A DNA stretch of 64,000 bases from Dyadobacter chenhuakuii (GTDB lineage Bacteria; Bacteroidota; Bacteroidia; Cytophagales; Spirosomataceae), in contig NZ_CP098805.1 in NCBI RefSeq assembly GCF_023821985.2, positions 2,790,001-2,854,000 of the forward strand. Direction: 5' to 3'. Numbering within the stretch: the stretch's first letter is position 1; each line of letters starts with the position of its first letter. The position numbers and the translations under genes are program-made. Positions 1 through 6,180 of the stretch are shown one piece after another. The notes beneath the pieces were generated by a model. The model made no database searches. It saw only the letters and a program-made list of their open reading frames with translations, and was not told where the DNA came from.

Positions 1-431
1 GCTTCAACGATATACGCAATGTCATCCGGCTTTGACTCCGGCACCAGGCGTGCGTACAGGTTGGGAAACATGACCAGCAGCAGGAAAAGCGTCACGCCCA
101 TCAGCACGGAGCGCTGGATGGTTTGCCCGTAACTTTTTCTTAAATCATAAGCTCCGTAAAGTTTGTTGCGGCCTTCGAAAACAATGTCATTTAATGATTT
201 TTTCATGGCTAACAGATTTTGGTGATCAGCACTCAGGTTCAGGAGCGATTGCCGATCAGCCGTTTCCATCATATTATGATAGATCTGCTCAAACGGTTTC
301 CCATCCCAAAGACGCTCTTCTGCTTCACAAGCCAAATGGTCGAGGATCTCCGGGAGGAGTTCCGGATCCAGTTTGCTTGATTGCAAATATTTATTAATCA
401 AATCAATGCGACTTTCCTGAAGGCGTTTCAT
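1..431 (-). CDS. TonB-like energy transducer with N-terminal prefix domain (3' end outside window)
   Basis: Reading leftward from the ATG at 431, the frame stays open to the window edge (143 codons). Residues 1 to about 75 form an acidic helical region resembling the prefix domain found on PadR-linked membrane proteins of Spirosomaceae. Then comes the Bacteroidota TonB signature: a motif close to FEGRNKLYGAYDLRKSYG, followed by one hydrophobic helix (near LMGVTLFLLLVMF) and the start of a periplasmic part. TonB couples the inner-membrane proton gradient to outer-membrane receptors. The C-terminal TonB domain is not in the window, so a TonB N-terminus on another transport protein is possible. 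The start is 38 bases after the stop of padR, so the two are probably co-transcribed and PadR-controlled. Family assignment is fairly sure; exact partner unknown. Confidence 0.7.
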   Translation of the reverse strand, partial: MKRLQESRIDLINKYLQSSKLDPELLPEILDHLACEAEERLWDGKPFEQIYHNMMETADRQSLLNLSADHQNLLAMKKSLNDIVFEGRNKLYGAYDLRKSYGQTIQRSVLMGVTLFLLLVMFPNLYARLVPESKPDDIAYIVE

Positions 432-469
432 CGGATTATCTGTTTAGATATGAGCCATGTAACAAGGTT

Positions 470-823
470 TTACTCAGTTGCCAAACTTTTCGGGGCCAAT
501 AATAATCTTACAGCATCTATAAAACGTTCAAGGTCATTGGTTTTATTACGGGCAGCCTCATTTCCAGGGGTTGTCAGTGAATAATATTTTCTCAAACGTC
601 CATCCACCTCAACCGACTCCGTGATCAGCATTCCTTCTTGTTCTAATTTATGTAAAACAGGATATAATGCGCCAAATGTCAATGCGATAGCGCCGCCCGT
701 TCTTTCTTTTACCTCCTGGGTTATCTCATATCCGTACATCCGGTCATGCTCAGCCAATAGGTTCAAAACTATGGTTTTCAATGTACCGCGTACGTACTCG
801 TTACTCGTTGCGTTATTCTCCAT
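470..823 (-). CDS. PadR family transcriptional regulator
   Basis: 117 aa with the PadR winged helix: an N-terminal run LKTIVLNLLAEHDRMYGYEI, then the recognition region with ALTFGALYPVLHKLEQEG and the wing with GRLRKYYSLT. The open frame extends upstream, but the ATG at 823 (MENNATSNEY) gives the normal family length and lies downstream of a good promoter, so I chose it. PadR proteins repress adjacent membrane or stress genes and often themselves. Here the next gene downstream is a TonB-like transducer, the likely target. A perfect 9-bp inverted repeat lies between the promoter and this start and is a candidate operator. Confidence 0.9.
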   Translation of the reverse strand: MENNATSNEYVRGTLKTIVLNLLAEHDRMYGYEITQEVKERTGGAIALTFGALYPVLHKLEQEGMLITESVEVDGRLRKYYSLTTPGNEAARNKTNDLERFIDAVRLLLAPKSLATE

Positions 824-846
824 GAGTGATTTTGTTTCTGAACAAA

Positions 847-869
847 TATATATAAGTTTTTTATATATA
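847..869. promoter_or_regulatory. Perfect palindrome between padR promoter and start (candidate PadR operator)
   Basis: TATATATAA at 847-855 and its exact reverse complement TTATATATA at 861-869 are separated by 5 bases. The site lies directly downstream of the -7 box at 875-882 (minus strand), where transcription would begin, so a bound repressor would block initiation. The sequence shows the symmetry; binding by PadR is inferred from position. AT richness means chance symmetry cannot be excluded. Confidence 0.45.
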
Positions 870-874
870 CAATA

Positions 875-904
875 CAAAATTATCAGATTTATTTTGCTCT
901 GCAA
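875..904 (-). promoter_or_regulatory. Bacteroidota-type promoter of padR operon
   Basis: On the minus strand TTG (904-902) is followed by exactly 19 bases and then TAATTTTG (882-875), matching the TTG-N19-TAnnTTTG arrangement of Bacteroidota primary promoters. A second possible -7 box, TATATTTG, lies at 850-843. Expected transcription start is around 869, about 45 bases upstream of the chosen padR start. Confidence 0.65.
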
Positions 905-920
905 ATGATTGTCTCAAATT

Positions 921-1391
921 TTAACTCTCGGCCAGCGGAATGGAGCGGTTAATGCGCTCTTCAAGGGAAATAAAGGTTTCGGTTCGCTGGATGCCGTTTA
1001 CCTTCTGGATCTTGTCGTGGAGGATTTCCCGTAAATGTCCCGTATCACGGCATACGATCTTTAAGAATATACTATAAATACCTGTCGTATAATGAATGTT
1101 CACAACTTCCGGAATGCCTTCGAGCTCGGTCGCCACTTGTTCGTAGAGCGAGCTCTTATCCAGGTAAATTCCTAAAAATGCACTGATGTCCCACCCCAGT
1201 TTGGCAGGGTCGATGACGAGCTGTGAGCCCTTCACAATACCCATCTGTTCGAGCTTTTTCATGCGAACGTGTACGGTACCGCCCGATACAAATACCCTTT
1301 TTCCAATTTCTGTATAGGGCAGTGCCGCGTTTTCAATAAGCAGAGAAAGTATGCGCAAATCCGTGCTGTCTATATCTGAATATTTCTGCAT
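921..1391 (-). CDS. Lrp/AsnC family transcriptional regulator
   Basis: 156 aa, full family length. Residues about 8-55 are the AsnC-type helix-turn-helix (DLRILSLLIENAALPYTEIG, then GGTVHVRMKKLEQMG). Residues about 70-145 form the RAM ligand-binding domain (VNIHYTTGIYSIFLKIVCRD, ending in ETFISLEERINRSIP). Such proteins sense amino acids and regulate their metabolism; the ligand cannot be read here. It is transcribed away from the RNA gene that begins near 1510 and may act on the shared intergenic region. A 13-bp palindrome lies 3 bases upstream of its start codon. Confidence 0.9.
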   Translation of the reverse strand: MQKYSDIDSTDLRILSLLIENAALPYTEIGKRVFVSGGTVHVRMKKLEQMGIVKGSQLVIDPAKLGWDISAFLGIYLDKSSLYEQVATELEGIPEVVNIHYTTGIYSIFLKIVCRDTGHLREILHDKIQKVNGIQRTETFISLEERINRSIPLAES

Positions 1392-1393
1392 TT

Positions 1394-1406
1394 AACATTC
1401 AATGTT
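1394..1406. promoter_or_regulatory. Short palindrome upstream of lrp-like gene
   Basis: AACATT-C-AATGTT is a perfect 6-bp inverted repeat with one central base, 3 bases upstream of the regulator's ATG. Lrp proteins commonly bind AT-rich palindromes at their own gene. Only the symmetry is seen; function is inferred and weak. Confidence 0.3.
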
Positions 1407-1500
1407 TGAATTTTTCATAATAATCCTATCCAAATTATGAAACAATTGTAAATTTTAACAATTTTAAATGAAAATATTTTATATTTTAGTCTAGAAGTTT

Positions 1501-1508
1501 TAGTTTTG
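1501..1508 (+). promoter_or_regulatory. Promoter -7 box for the tRNA-like RNA gene
   Basis: TAGTTTTG matches TAnnTTTG and is identical to the -7 box of the tRNA-Asp array. The -33 position carries TTTTA rather than TTG. Transcription would start near 1514 and run through two small hairpins (1523-1529 with 1539-1545; 1549-1553 with 1564-1568) into the tRNA-like fold. Confidence 0.5.
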
Positions 1509-1566
1509 CAGAACCAAAGTATGAGGCATGTTTAATAAATGCCTCTTGCAATGAGAAATGTCACAT

Positions 1567-1727
1567 TGTAGGGTGATGAAATTGGCAGCCATGCCCTCCT
1601 GTCTCGGGGGTGGTGAATAAGGGATAAACGCGGCATAATGCCGACGCAAGTCGACTGGGGTGGACCACCAACAGTATTTGTACCGTAGCTAACCGCACCG
1701 TGGGTGGTTCGAATCCCCCTCCTACAG
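1567..1727 (+). ncRNA. tRNA-like RNA, anticodon GUC, with 92-base variable region
   Basis: No protein fits this 450-base gap; the plus strand instead folds as a tRNA. Acceptor: TGTAGGG (1567-1573) pairs with TCCTACA (1720-1726), one G-T wobble. D arm: ATG/CAT (1576-1578, 1590-1592) around AAATTGGCAGC, with T8, A14 and the GG pair present; the D arm resembles tRNA-Leu/Ser. Anticodon arm: CCCTC/GGGGG (1594-1598, 1606-1610), loop CTGTCTC, anticodon GTC (1601-1603). T loop: TTCGAAT (1708-1714) on a 5-bp stem with one mismatch. Position 1727 is G; CCA is not encoded. Between the anticodon and T arms lie 92 bases (1611-1702), closed by TGGTG/CACCA (1611-1615, 1666-1670) and holding hairpin GGCA/TGCC and a GNRA hairpin CGAC-GCAA-GTCG (1642-1653). 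Normal variable regions are 4-24 bases. It could be an aberrant tRNA, a tRNA with an insertion, or a tRNA mimic. Confidence 0.55.
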
Positions 1728-1802
1728 CAAAAAAAACTTGACAAGCGAATTTTTTCGTATTAGTTTTATTTGGTTTTTAGTTTGTTGATGAAGTGTAATT
1801 TG

Positions 1803-1839
1803 ACACGCGGGTTCATTTTGAAACCTGCGTGTTTTTTTT
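1803..1839 (+). terminator. Intrinsic terminator of tRNA-like RNA gene
   Basis: An 11-bp stem (ACACGCGGGTT at 1803-1813 with AACCTGCGTGT at 1822-1832, one G-T pair) and an 8-base loop are followed by eight Ts (1832-1839). The T run is on the plus strand, so it ends the RNA gene rather than the minus-strand protein gene whose stop is at 1844. The predicted primary transcript is about 320 bases. Confidence 0.75.
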
Positions 1840-1843
1840 ACAC

Positions 1844-4732
1844 CTATTTCTCATCAAGCACCTTACCAATCAGCATTTGGCTCTCATGATTTTCATGCGA
1901 ATGCATTTTTCCTAATTTGTCATTCAGTTCCTTCAAAACCTTTTTCGAATCTTCTGTCCCGATGGCAGCCACGCGTTGGATGGTATACGGCAGAATTTTC
2001 GGCAATTTCGCCTTCTCGGCCATTTGCAATGCCCTTTTCATATCCAATGCAGCCAGCGGTTCAGCAGCATACCAGACCATGAGCGGCAGGTTATGGTCAT
2101 CTTTATCCTCTTCTTTCTGCATCAATGCATTCACCACATCCCAACGCTGAGCGGGATCAAGTCGGAGCATTCCTGACGCCAGATAAAGCCTTACCATGGC
2201 AGATTGGTCATTCTGGGCCATTTCTGTGAATTTCTTTAATGCTTCCGGCGAGACTTGTTTGTCTTCCGTAAGTAACTGCACAGACCAGCTTCTGATGTAT
2301 TCGTTTTCATTGCCCAGCAACTCCACGAGATCTTTGTCTTCCAGACCTTTGGTCACATGCAGCGTCCACAATGCACGCAGCTTGCGGGTTACGTCCGGGT
2401 TCTTGGCTAACATCTCCTTTAATGCTTTGTGCACTTTCTTATTGGGACCTCGTTCCTGCAAAAGTGTGCGCGCCTGTCTTACGTAGTAATCGTTATCATT
2501 AAGCTGATAATTAACCAATTCCATATCAGATGCCTTCGTCAGGTCCACTTTCACCCACTTGTCGTTTTCATGCGTGATCTTGAAAATTCTACCCATCGTT
2601 TTGTCATGGACGTCGGGGTTAGGACTGTGACATTGGTTTTTGTCGTACCAGTCAATCGCCCAAACCGAGCCACTTGCATCATATTTGAAATTCAGCCATT
2701 GAGACCAGGAATCGTTCATTGCCAGAAAATCCGGCCGGTGCTGCGCTACATAACCTGACCCTTTTTTCTCAAAATGGTCAATATTCATGCGGGCGCCGTT
2801 AATGTTGTTCATGAAGATTTCATTGCGATATTCCTTTGGCCAGCTGTTTCCAAGATAAATCATCGCCCCGGCATGCGCGTGCCCGCCGCCAGCAGCAGCC
2901 GAACGGAAGTTGCCCGCATGCGGACCGCGTTCGCCCAACCAGTGGACGTGGTCGCCGATGGTCTTGATATCGTCGTAAGTATATGGATTAAAGTGCTTGC
3001 CCGCCTGACGCTGGTAACGCGCGCCCTGAATGACGTGATACATGTGCGGGATCACGCACACTGTAATAAACGGATGCCCGTAATCATTGAAATCAATGCC
3101 CCATGGATTGCTCGAACCTTCTGCGAAAACCTCGAATTTCTGCAATGTGGGATGGTAACGCCATACACCGCCATTGATTTTTGCCCTGTCTGCCACTGGT
3201 GTTCCCGGCTTGCCAACCACAGAATTCGTAAAAACGCCGTGCGTTCCGTAAAGCCAGCCGTCAGGTCCCCAGCGGAAGCTGTTCAAAACTTCATGCGTAT
3301 CGTCCAGGCCCCAGCCGTCCAGCAAAATTTGCTCCGGGCCAGCCGGTTTGTCCGTTTTAGGGTCAATTGGAATAAAGAGCATATTGGGAGCCGAACCCAG
3401 CCAAACGCCGCCCATGCCCACTTCTATCCCACTAATTAGATTGAGGTTTTCTGCAAAAACTTTTTTACTATCCAATGTGCCATCACCATTCGTGTCTTCC
3501 AGGATTAAAATGCGGTCCCTACCCTGCCCTTCAGGCGCACGAACGGGATAAGTATGCCCTTCCACCACCCATAACCGGCCTTTTGCATCAATTGTAAAAG
3601 CAATGGGCTTCACCACTTCCGGCTCGGATGCGGCCAATGTGACTTTGAAACCTTTCGGCGGCGTCATGGCAGCAGCCGCTTTTTCACCCGAAAGTCCTGC
3701 ATTCAGAACCGGGTCCAGCGGCGGGAGGATAATGATATCTTTTTGTTTGAGCTCATTGGGAAATTCGGGGCGGCTCGGGTAAAAAAGGAATTCATCAAAA
3801 TTGATATGCGCCCATTTATCGTCTGCGATGTAAGGGATTTGCGAGATACCCGTCTCATTATCAATGATTCGGATGAAGATATCTTTGTCTAAGTATTTTT
3901 GTAAGTCAACAACTGCAGGCTGTAAAGTGGCGCGCCCTTGTCCGGTGATGTGATAAATAATGCTGTCCGTCCCGGCCAGGACCAGCTCCACGCGTGTATC
4001 CGCCAATGCGCCGCCCGAAACTTTAAATGCCGCGAAAGGTTGTGTCACTTTAAATGGCGCTGAGGTTAAGGCTCCCGTCGCTTTGTAATTTTTGTTGCCG
4101 CCGCTGCTCAGGAAATATTTGCCGTCAAAACCGATTTTCATATCTTTTTCATGCACCGGCGAGGGATCCTCGCTGAGTAACGGATTTGTAAAAGCATCGC
4201 CCTTTGCCGTCCAGTCTTTCAATGTGCCTGTTTCAAAATTCAGGTTCAGCGGCTTGCCGTCCTTCATAGCCAACTGTCCGGCAACTGTCATCTCGTTCAC
4301 ATTCCCTTCCACTACTTCGAAGCTTCCTACCATGCCCGCCGCACGGTGTCCCGGCACGGAACAGAAATAAGTATCACTTTCCTTCGCCACGAAGTTGATG
4401 CTCGTACTAGAACCCTTTTCCAGGATCACCTTGCTTTTAAGCCCCAGCTTTTCCAACGATATGTCATGCGTCATCAGCTCGCCGTTGGTGATTTTTATGC
4501 GGACCTTATCACCCTTATTAGCCTTCAATGTTGGATTACGCGCACCATCCGGAGCGAAGTAGCCCAGCATGGTCGCCTCTAATGCATACTCCCGATCAAA
4601 TTTCCCGGTGTCCGCTTTGGTCTCAGTTGCTTTGGCTGGTGAAGCTTTCTGCTTTTGCGCCACGAGCGGTGTTTGCAATGCCATCAAGCCAACAATAAAT
4701 GACAGCAACAATGATTTTGGAAGTGTGGACAT
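1844..4732 (-). CDS. Secreted cupredoxin / PVC-type dehydrogenase-like beta-propeller / HEAT-repeat protein
   Basis: 962 aa from the ATG at 4732, chosen because it begins a clear signal peptide (hydrophobic run to about residue 26) while the upstream extension does not. Residues about 45-145 are a plastocyanin-like domain with a complete type I copper set: His89, Cys124, His129 and Met134 in FCSVPGHRAAGM. Next is a jelly-roll-like region (about 165-320), then from about 360 a propeller resembling the putative membrane-bound dehydrogenase family of Planctomycetes and Bacteroidetes (FTIDAKGRLWVVEG, LEDTNGDGTLDS). The C-terminal 200 residues look like HEAT repeats. The CxxCH cytochrome c tail common in this family is absent. 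It probably acts in the periplasm or outside, possibly in sugar oxidation with the copper domain relaying electrons; this is inferred. It stands alone, with no obvious operon partner. Confidence 0.75.
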   Translation of the reverse strand: MSTLPKSLLLSFIVGLMALQTPLVAQKQKASPAKATETKADTGKFDREYALEATMLGYFAPDGARNPTLKANKGDKVRIKITNGELMTHDISLEKLGLKSKVILEKGSSTSINFVAKESDTYFCSVPGHRAAGMVGSFEVVEGNVNEMTVAGQLAMKDGKPLNLNFETGTLKDWTAKGDAFTNPLLSEDPSPVHEKDMKIGFDGKYFLSSGGNKNYKATGALTSAPFKVTQPFAAFKVSGGALADTRVELVLAGTDSIIYHITGQGRATLQPAVVDLQKYLDKDIFIRIIDNETGISQIPYIADDKWAHINFDEFLFYPSRPEFPNELKQKDIIILPPLDPVLNAGLSGEKAAAAMTPPKGFKVTLAASEPEVVKPIAFTIDAKGRLWVVEGHTYPVRAPEGQGRDRILILEDTNGDGTLDSKKVFAENLNLISGIEVGMGGVWLGSAPNMLFIPIDPKTDKPAGPEQILLDGWGLDDTHEVLNSFRWGPDGWLYGTHGVFTNSVVGKPGTPVADRAKINGGVWRYHPTLQKFEVFAEGSSNPWGIDFNDYGHPFITVCVIPHMYHVIQGARYQRQAGKHFNPYTYDDIKTIGDHVHWLGERGPHAGNFRSAAAGGGHAHAGAMIYLGNSWPKEYRNEIFMNNINGARMNIDHFEKKGSGYVAQHRPDFLAMNDSWSQWLNFKYDASGSVWAIDWYDKNQCHSPNPDVHDKTMGRIFKITHENDKWVKVDLTKASDMELVNYQLNDNDYYVRQARTLLQERGPNKKVHKALKEMLAKNPDVTRKLRALWTLHVTKGLEDKDLVELLGNENEYIRSWSVQLLTEDKQVSPEALKKFTEMAQNDQSAMVRLYLASGMLRLDPAQRWDVVNALMQKEEDKDDHNLPLMVWYAAEPLAALDMKRALQMAEKAKLPKILPYTIQRVAAIGTEDSKKVLKELNDKLGKMHSHENHESQMLIGKVLDEK

Positions 4733-4929
4733 AGGAATTAAGATATTGGAGCTAAAAATAATCCATTTAAAATCAAAAAAAAGCAATAGATATGGTCCAG
4801 TGCAGTTGAGTTTACACCACACTAAACTTTACAATAATCCGGGACGAGAATAGAGGAGTTTTTTAAAAAGGACGCGACGGCAAGGTTATACTTATTGGCA
4901 TAAGCCGTCAATAGAGGAGCATCAAAATG

Positions 4930-5301
4930 TCAGGACTTGCTGTTTTCTTCCAATCGCCAGGCGACAATTTTAGCGATGAGTTCTAGCGGCATCGGTTTAT
5001 CGATCGGAAAATGCACCGAACCTTTCGTGCCTTTATAGCCTTCAAGATCCGCTTTCAATGATTCTGCCAATGCCGCAGAAACAGGATATAACGCAATATG
5101 CTTTTTCCAAGCCGCGAAATAAATCAGATAAGTCCCATTAAGATTAAATGTAGGCATATCGTAAGCAATGGTCTCCTCCGCTTCCGGAGCAGCCTCCCGC
5201 ACCACTCCCCGAATCTGCCGCAAAGCCTCCTGCACTCCGGAAGGGAAGTTAGCAATGTATTCATCGATGTTTTTTGGTTTTGAGGACTGCATATCAGGCA
5301 T
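4930..5301 (-). CDS. DUF1801 (YdhG-like) domain protein
   Basis: 123 aa with the DUF1801 pattern: IDEYIANFPSGVQEALRQIR, ETIAYDMPTF, YFAAWKKHIALYP and KGSVHFPIDKPMP near the C terminus. Members have been called iron chaperones by homology to YdhG of Bacillus, but the function is poorly established. The start could be the ATG at 5301 or the one at 5292 (MQSSKPK); the second agrees better with the family. An 11-bp perfect inverted repeat ends two bases before the first ATG. The tRNA-Asp array lies upstream in the same orientation, but strong terminators separate them. Confidence 0.8.
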   Translation of the reverse strand: MPDMQSSKPKNIDEYIANFPSGVQEALRQIRGVVREAAPEAEETIAYDMPTFNLNGTYLIYFAAWKKHIALYPVSAALAESLKADLEGYKGTKGSVHFPIDKPMPLELIAKIVAWRLEENSKS

Positions 5302-5302
5302 T

Positions 5303-5337
5303 AGTTAGGGAACGTAAGTGCTTTGGGTTCCCTAACT
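5303..5337. repeat. 11-bp perfect inverted repeat abutting DUF1801 start
   Basis: AGTTAGGGAAC (5303-5313) and GTTCCCTAACT (5327-5337) are exact reverse complements with a 13-base loop. In the minus-strand mRNA the hairpin ends next to the ATG at 5301. No T run follows, so it is not a normal terminator; it could be an operator or could mask the start. Confidence 0.5.
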
Positions 5338-5355
5338 TAGTACAGTTTAATGAAT

Positions 5356-5410
5356 CGAAACGCATAAAAACGAAAAAAGCCCAGATTTCTCTGAGCTTTC
5401 TGCGGTCTGG
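5356..5410. repeat. 55-bp direct repeat, copy 1 (terminator plus tRNA acceptor end)
   Basis: Identical over 55 bases to 5508-5562. It contains the minus-strand terminator and the last bases of a tRNA-Asp acceptor arm, which indicates tandem duplication of a tRNA-plus-terminator unit of about 152 bp. Confidence 0.9.
5373..5397 (-). terminator. Terminator of tRNA-Asp array, distal copy
   Basis: Minus strand: AGCTCAGA (5397-5390), tetraloop GAAA, TCTGGGCT (5385-5378), one G-T pair, then TTTTT (5377-5373) continuing into another T-rich stretch. It is a strong intrinsic terminator downstream of the last, degenerate tRNA unit. Confidence 0.85.
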
Positions 5411-5509
5411 TGGTACGGCATTCGGGCGGGGCTCGAACCGCGGCCCGCTTCCCTGCGTGACAGCCTGCGCTGCCCGGCCAACTATTCTAACCAACTGAAC
5501 TACCAAACG
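5403..5509 (-). pseudogene. Degenerate tRNA-Asp unit with several insertions
   Basis: 107 bases against 74 for the normal gene. The 5' part matches exactly through the D arm (GTAGTTCAGTTGGTTAGAATA) apart from the first base, now C instead of G. The loop CTGTCAC with anticodon GTC and the acceptor strand CCAGACC survive. The anticodon stem is replaced by about 19 GC-rich bases, the T-arm region is rewritten (GCGG/CCGC around TTCGAGCC), and about 15 extra bases separate the T arm from the acceptor strand. Its 5' end abuts the upstream unit's terminator, so it is probably not expressed from the array promoter. Likely a pseudogene. Confidence 0.6.
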
Positions 5510-5562
5510 AAACGCATAAAAACGAAAAAAGCCCAGATTTCTCTGAGCTTTCTGCGGTCTGG
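5508..5562. repeat. 55-bp direct repeat, copy 2
   Basis: Identical to 5356-5410; see that entry. It spans the terminator of the proximal normal tRNA-Asp and the 3' acceptor strand of that gene. Confidence 0.9.
5524..5549 (-). terminator. Terminator within tRNA-Asp array
   Basis: Second exact copy of the GAAA-loop hairpin (5549-5530, minus strand) followed by six or more Ts. It lies just after the normal tRNA-Asp at 5555-5628, so most transcription from the array promoter should stop here, before the degenerate unit. Confidence 0.85.
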
Positions 5563-5628
5563 ACGGGACTCGAACCCGCGACCCCATGCGTGACAGGCAT
5601 GTATTCTAACCAACTGAACTACCAAACC
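5555..5628 (-). tRNA. tRNA-Asp (GUC), normal copy, no encoded CCA
   Basis: 74 bases with a complete cloverleaf: acceptor GGTTTGG/CCAGACC, D arm GTTC-AGTTGGTTA-GAAT, anticodon arm CATGC-CTGTCAC-GCATG with GTC, T arm GCGGG-TTCGAGT-CCCGT, discriminator G. It is followed by CA but not CCA, so the tail must be added enzymatically. It is the fourth unit from the promoter and sits directly before a terminator. Confidence 0.95.
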
Positions 5629-5656
5629 AATAATTTCAAAACTTTAACTCTTCTGG

Positions 5657-5758
5657 CGGTCTGGATGGGACTCGAACCGGGCTGCGTAAGTCCGCGACCC
5701 CATGCGTGACACCTAACGTAGGCCGGGCATGTATTCTAACCAACTGAACTACCAAACC
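5657..5758 (-). tRNA. tRNA-Asp unit with two 14-base insertions (copy 1)
   Basis: 102 bases, exactly 74 + 28. Removing plus-strand bases 5679-5692 and 5712-5725 restores the normal tRNA-Asp sequence, except for one C-to-T change at 5666 (plus strand) in the T stem. In the RNA sense, one insert lies in the anticodon loop just before the GTC anticodon and the other splits the 5' strand of the T stem. The insert at 5712-5725 contains the near-palindrome CCTA-ACG-TAGG. Encoded GCCA follows the acceptor. Unprocessed, it could not fold as a functional tRNA. It is either a pseudogene or needs removal of both inserts. Confidence 0.6.
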
Positions 5759-5786
5759 AATAATTTCAAAACTTTAACTCTTCTGG

Positions 5787-5888
5787 CGGTCTGGACGGGA
5801 CTCGAACCGGGCTGCGTAAGTCCGCGACCCCATGCGTGACACCTAACGTAGGCCGGGCATGTATTCTAACCAACTGAACTACCAAACC
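5787..5888 (-). tRNA. tRNA-Asp unit with two 14-base insertions (copy 2)
   Basis: Same structure and same two insertions as the unit at 5657-5758, 130 bp away with the same spacer. Here the T-stem base that differs in the other copy is normal, so the only departures from the intact tRNA-Asp are the two 14-base inserts (5809-5822 and 5842-5855). The CCA end is encoded. Conservation of everything else argues that either the duplication is recent or the gene is under selection. Confidence 0.6.
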
Positions 5889-5946
5889 ATTAAATAAAGA
5901 ACTTCACTTTTTGCCATCCTTGCGGATAACACTTTAACTCTTCTGG

Positions 5947-6020
5947 CGGTCTGGACGGGACTCGAACCCGCGACCCCATGCGTGACAGGCATGTATTCTA
6001 ACCAACTGAACTACCAAACC
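5947..6020 (-). tRNA. tRNA-Asp (GUC), first gene of array, CCA follows
   Basis: 74 bases, identical in the mature part to the copy at 5555-5628: GGTTTGG acceptor, GTC anticodon, TTCGAGT T loop, discriminator G, then encoded CCA (5946-5944). It is the promoter-proximal unit, 38 bases from the -7 box, and is likely the main source of tRNA-Asp from this locus. Confidence 0.95.
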
Positions 6021-6057
6021 AGAACAATTTCACAGCACTTTCCTGTAAAACGTGGTG

Positions 6058-6087
6058 CAAAACTAGTATTATTATTTTCCATTGCAA
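6058..6087 (-). promoter_or_regulatory. Promoter of tRNA-Asp array
   Basis: On the minus strand TTG (6087-6085), 19 bases, then TAGTTTTG (6065-6058): a consensus Bacteroidota promoter. Transcription would start near 6052 and read the intact tRNA-Asp, two insertion-bearing units, a second intact unit and a terminator. Confidence 0.75.
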
Positions 6088-6180
6088 TACTTACGACGCC
6101 AATTTAGTTATTTATTTGCAAAATATTAGTGTCAGATTAATGAAGAATCTGAAAGTGAAACAGTTGTATCCTACACAAAA

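Noticed and set aside
1567..1727. tmRNA or group I intron-bearing tRNA
   Set aside because: No tag-peptide frame ending in Ala-Ala and no tmRNA ends; the insert is only 92 bases, outside the anticodon loop, and lacks group I core elements.
1532..1744. Minus-strand 70-codon open frame
   Set aside because: It lies antisense to the tRNA-like RNA, which has promoter, fold and terminator on the plus strand; no protein features.
2774..3439. 221-codon open frame antisense to the cupredoxin/propeller gene
   Set aside because: Shadow of the strong minus-strand gene; no start signals, signal peptide or recognisable motifs.
5356..5562. 55-bp direct repeats as ends of a mobile element
   Set aside because: The repeat consists of a tRNA 3' end and its terminator, with no transposase or terminal inverted repeats; simple tandem duplication explains it.
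5274..5587. Two open frames of 74 and 97 codons over the tRNA-Asp array
   Set aside because: They run through tRNA genes and duplicated terminators on both strands; their content is explained by the RNA genes.
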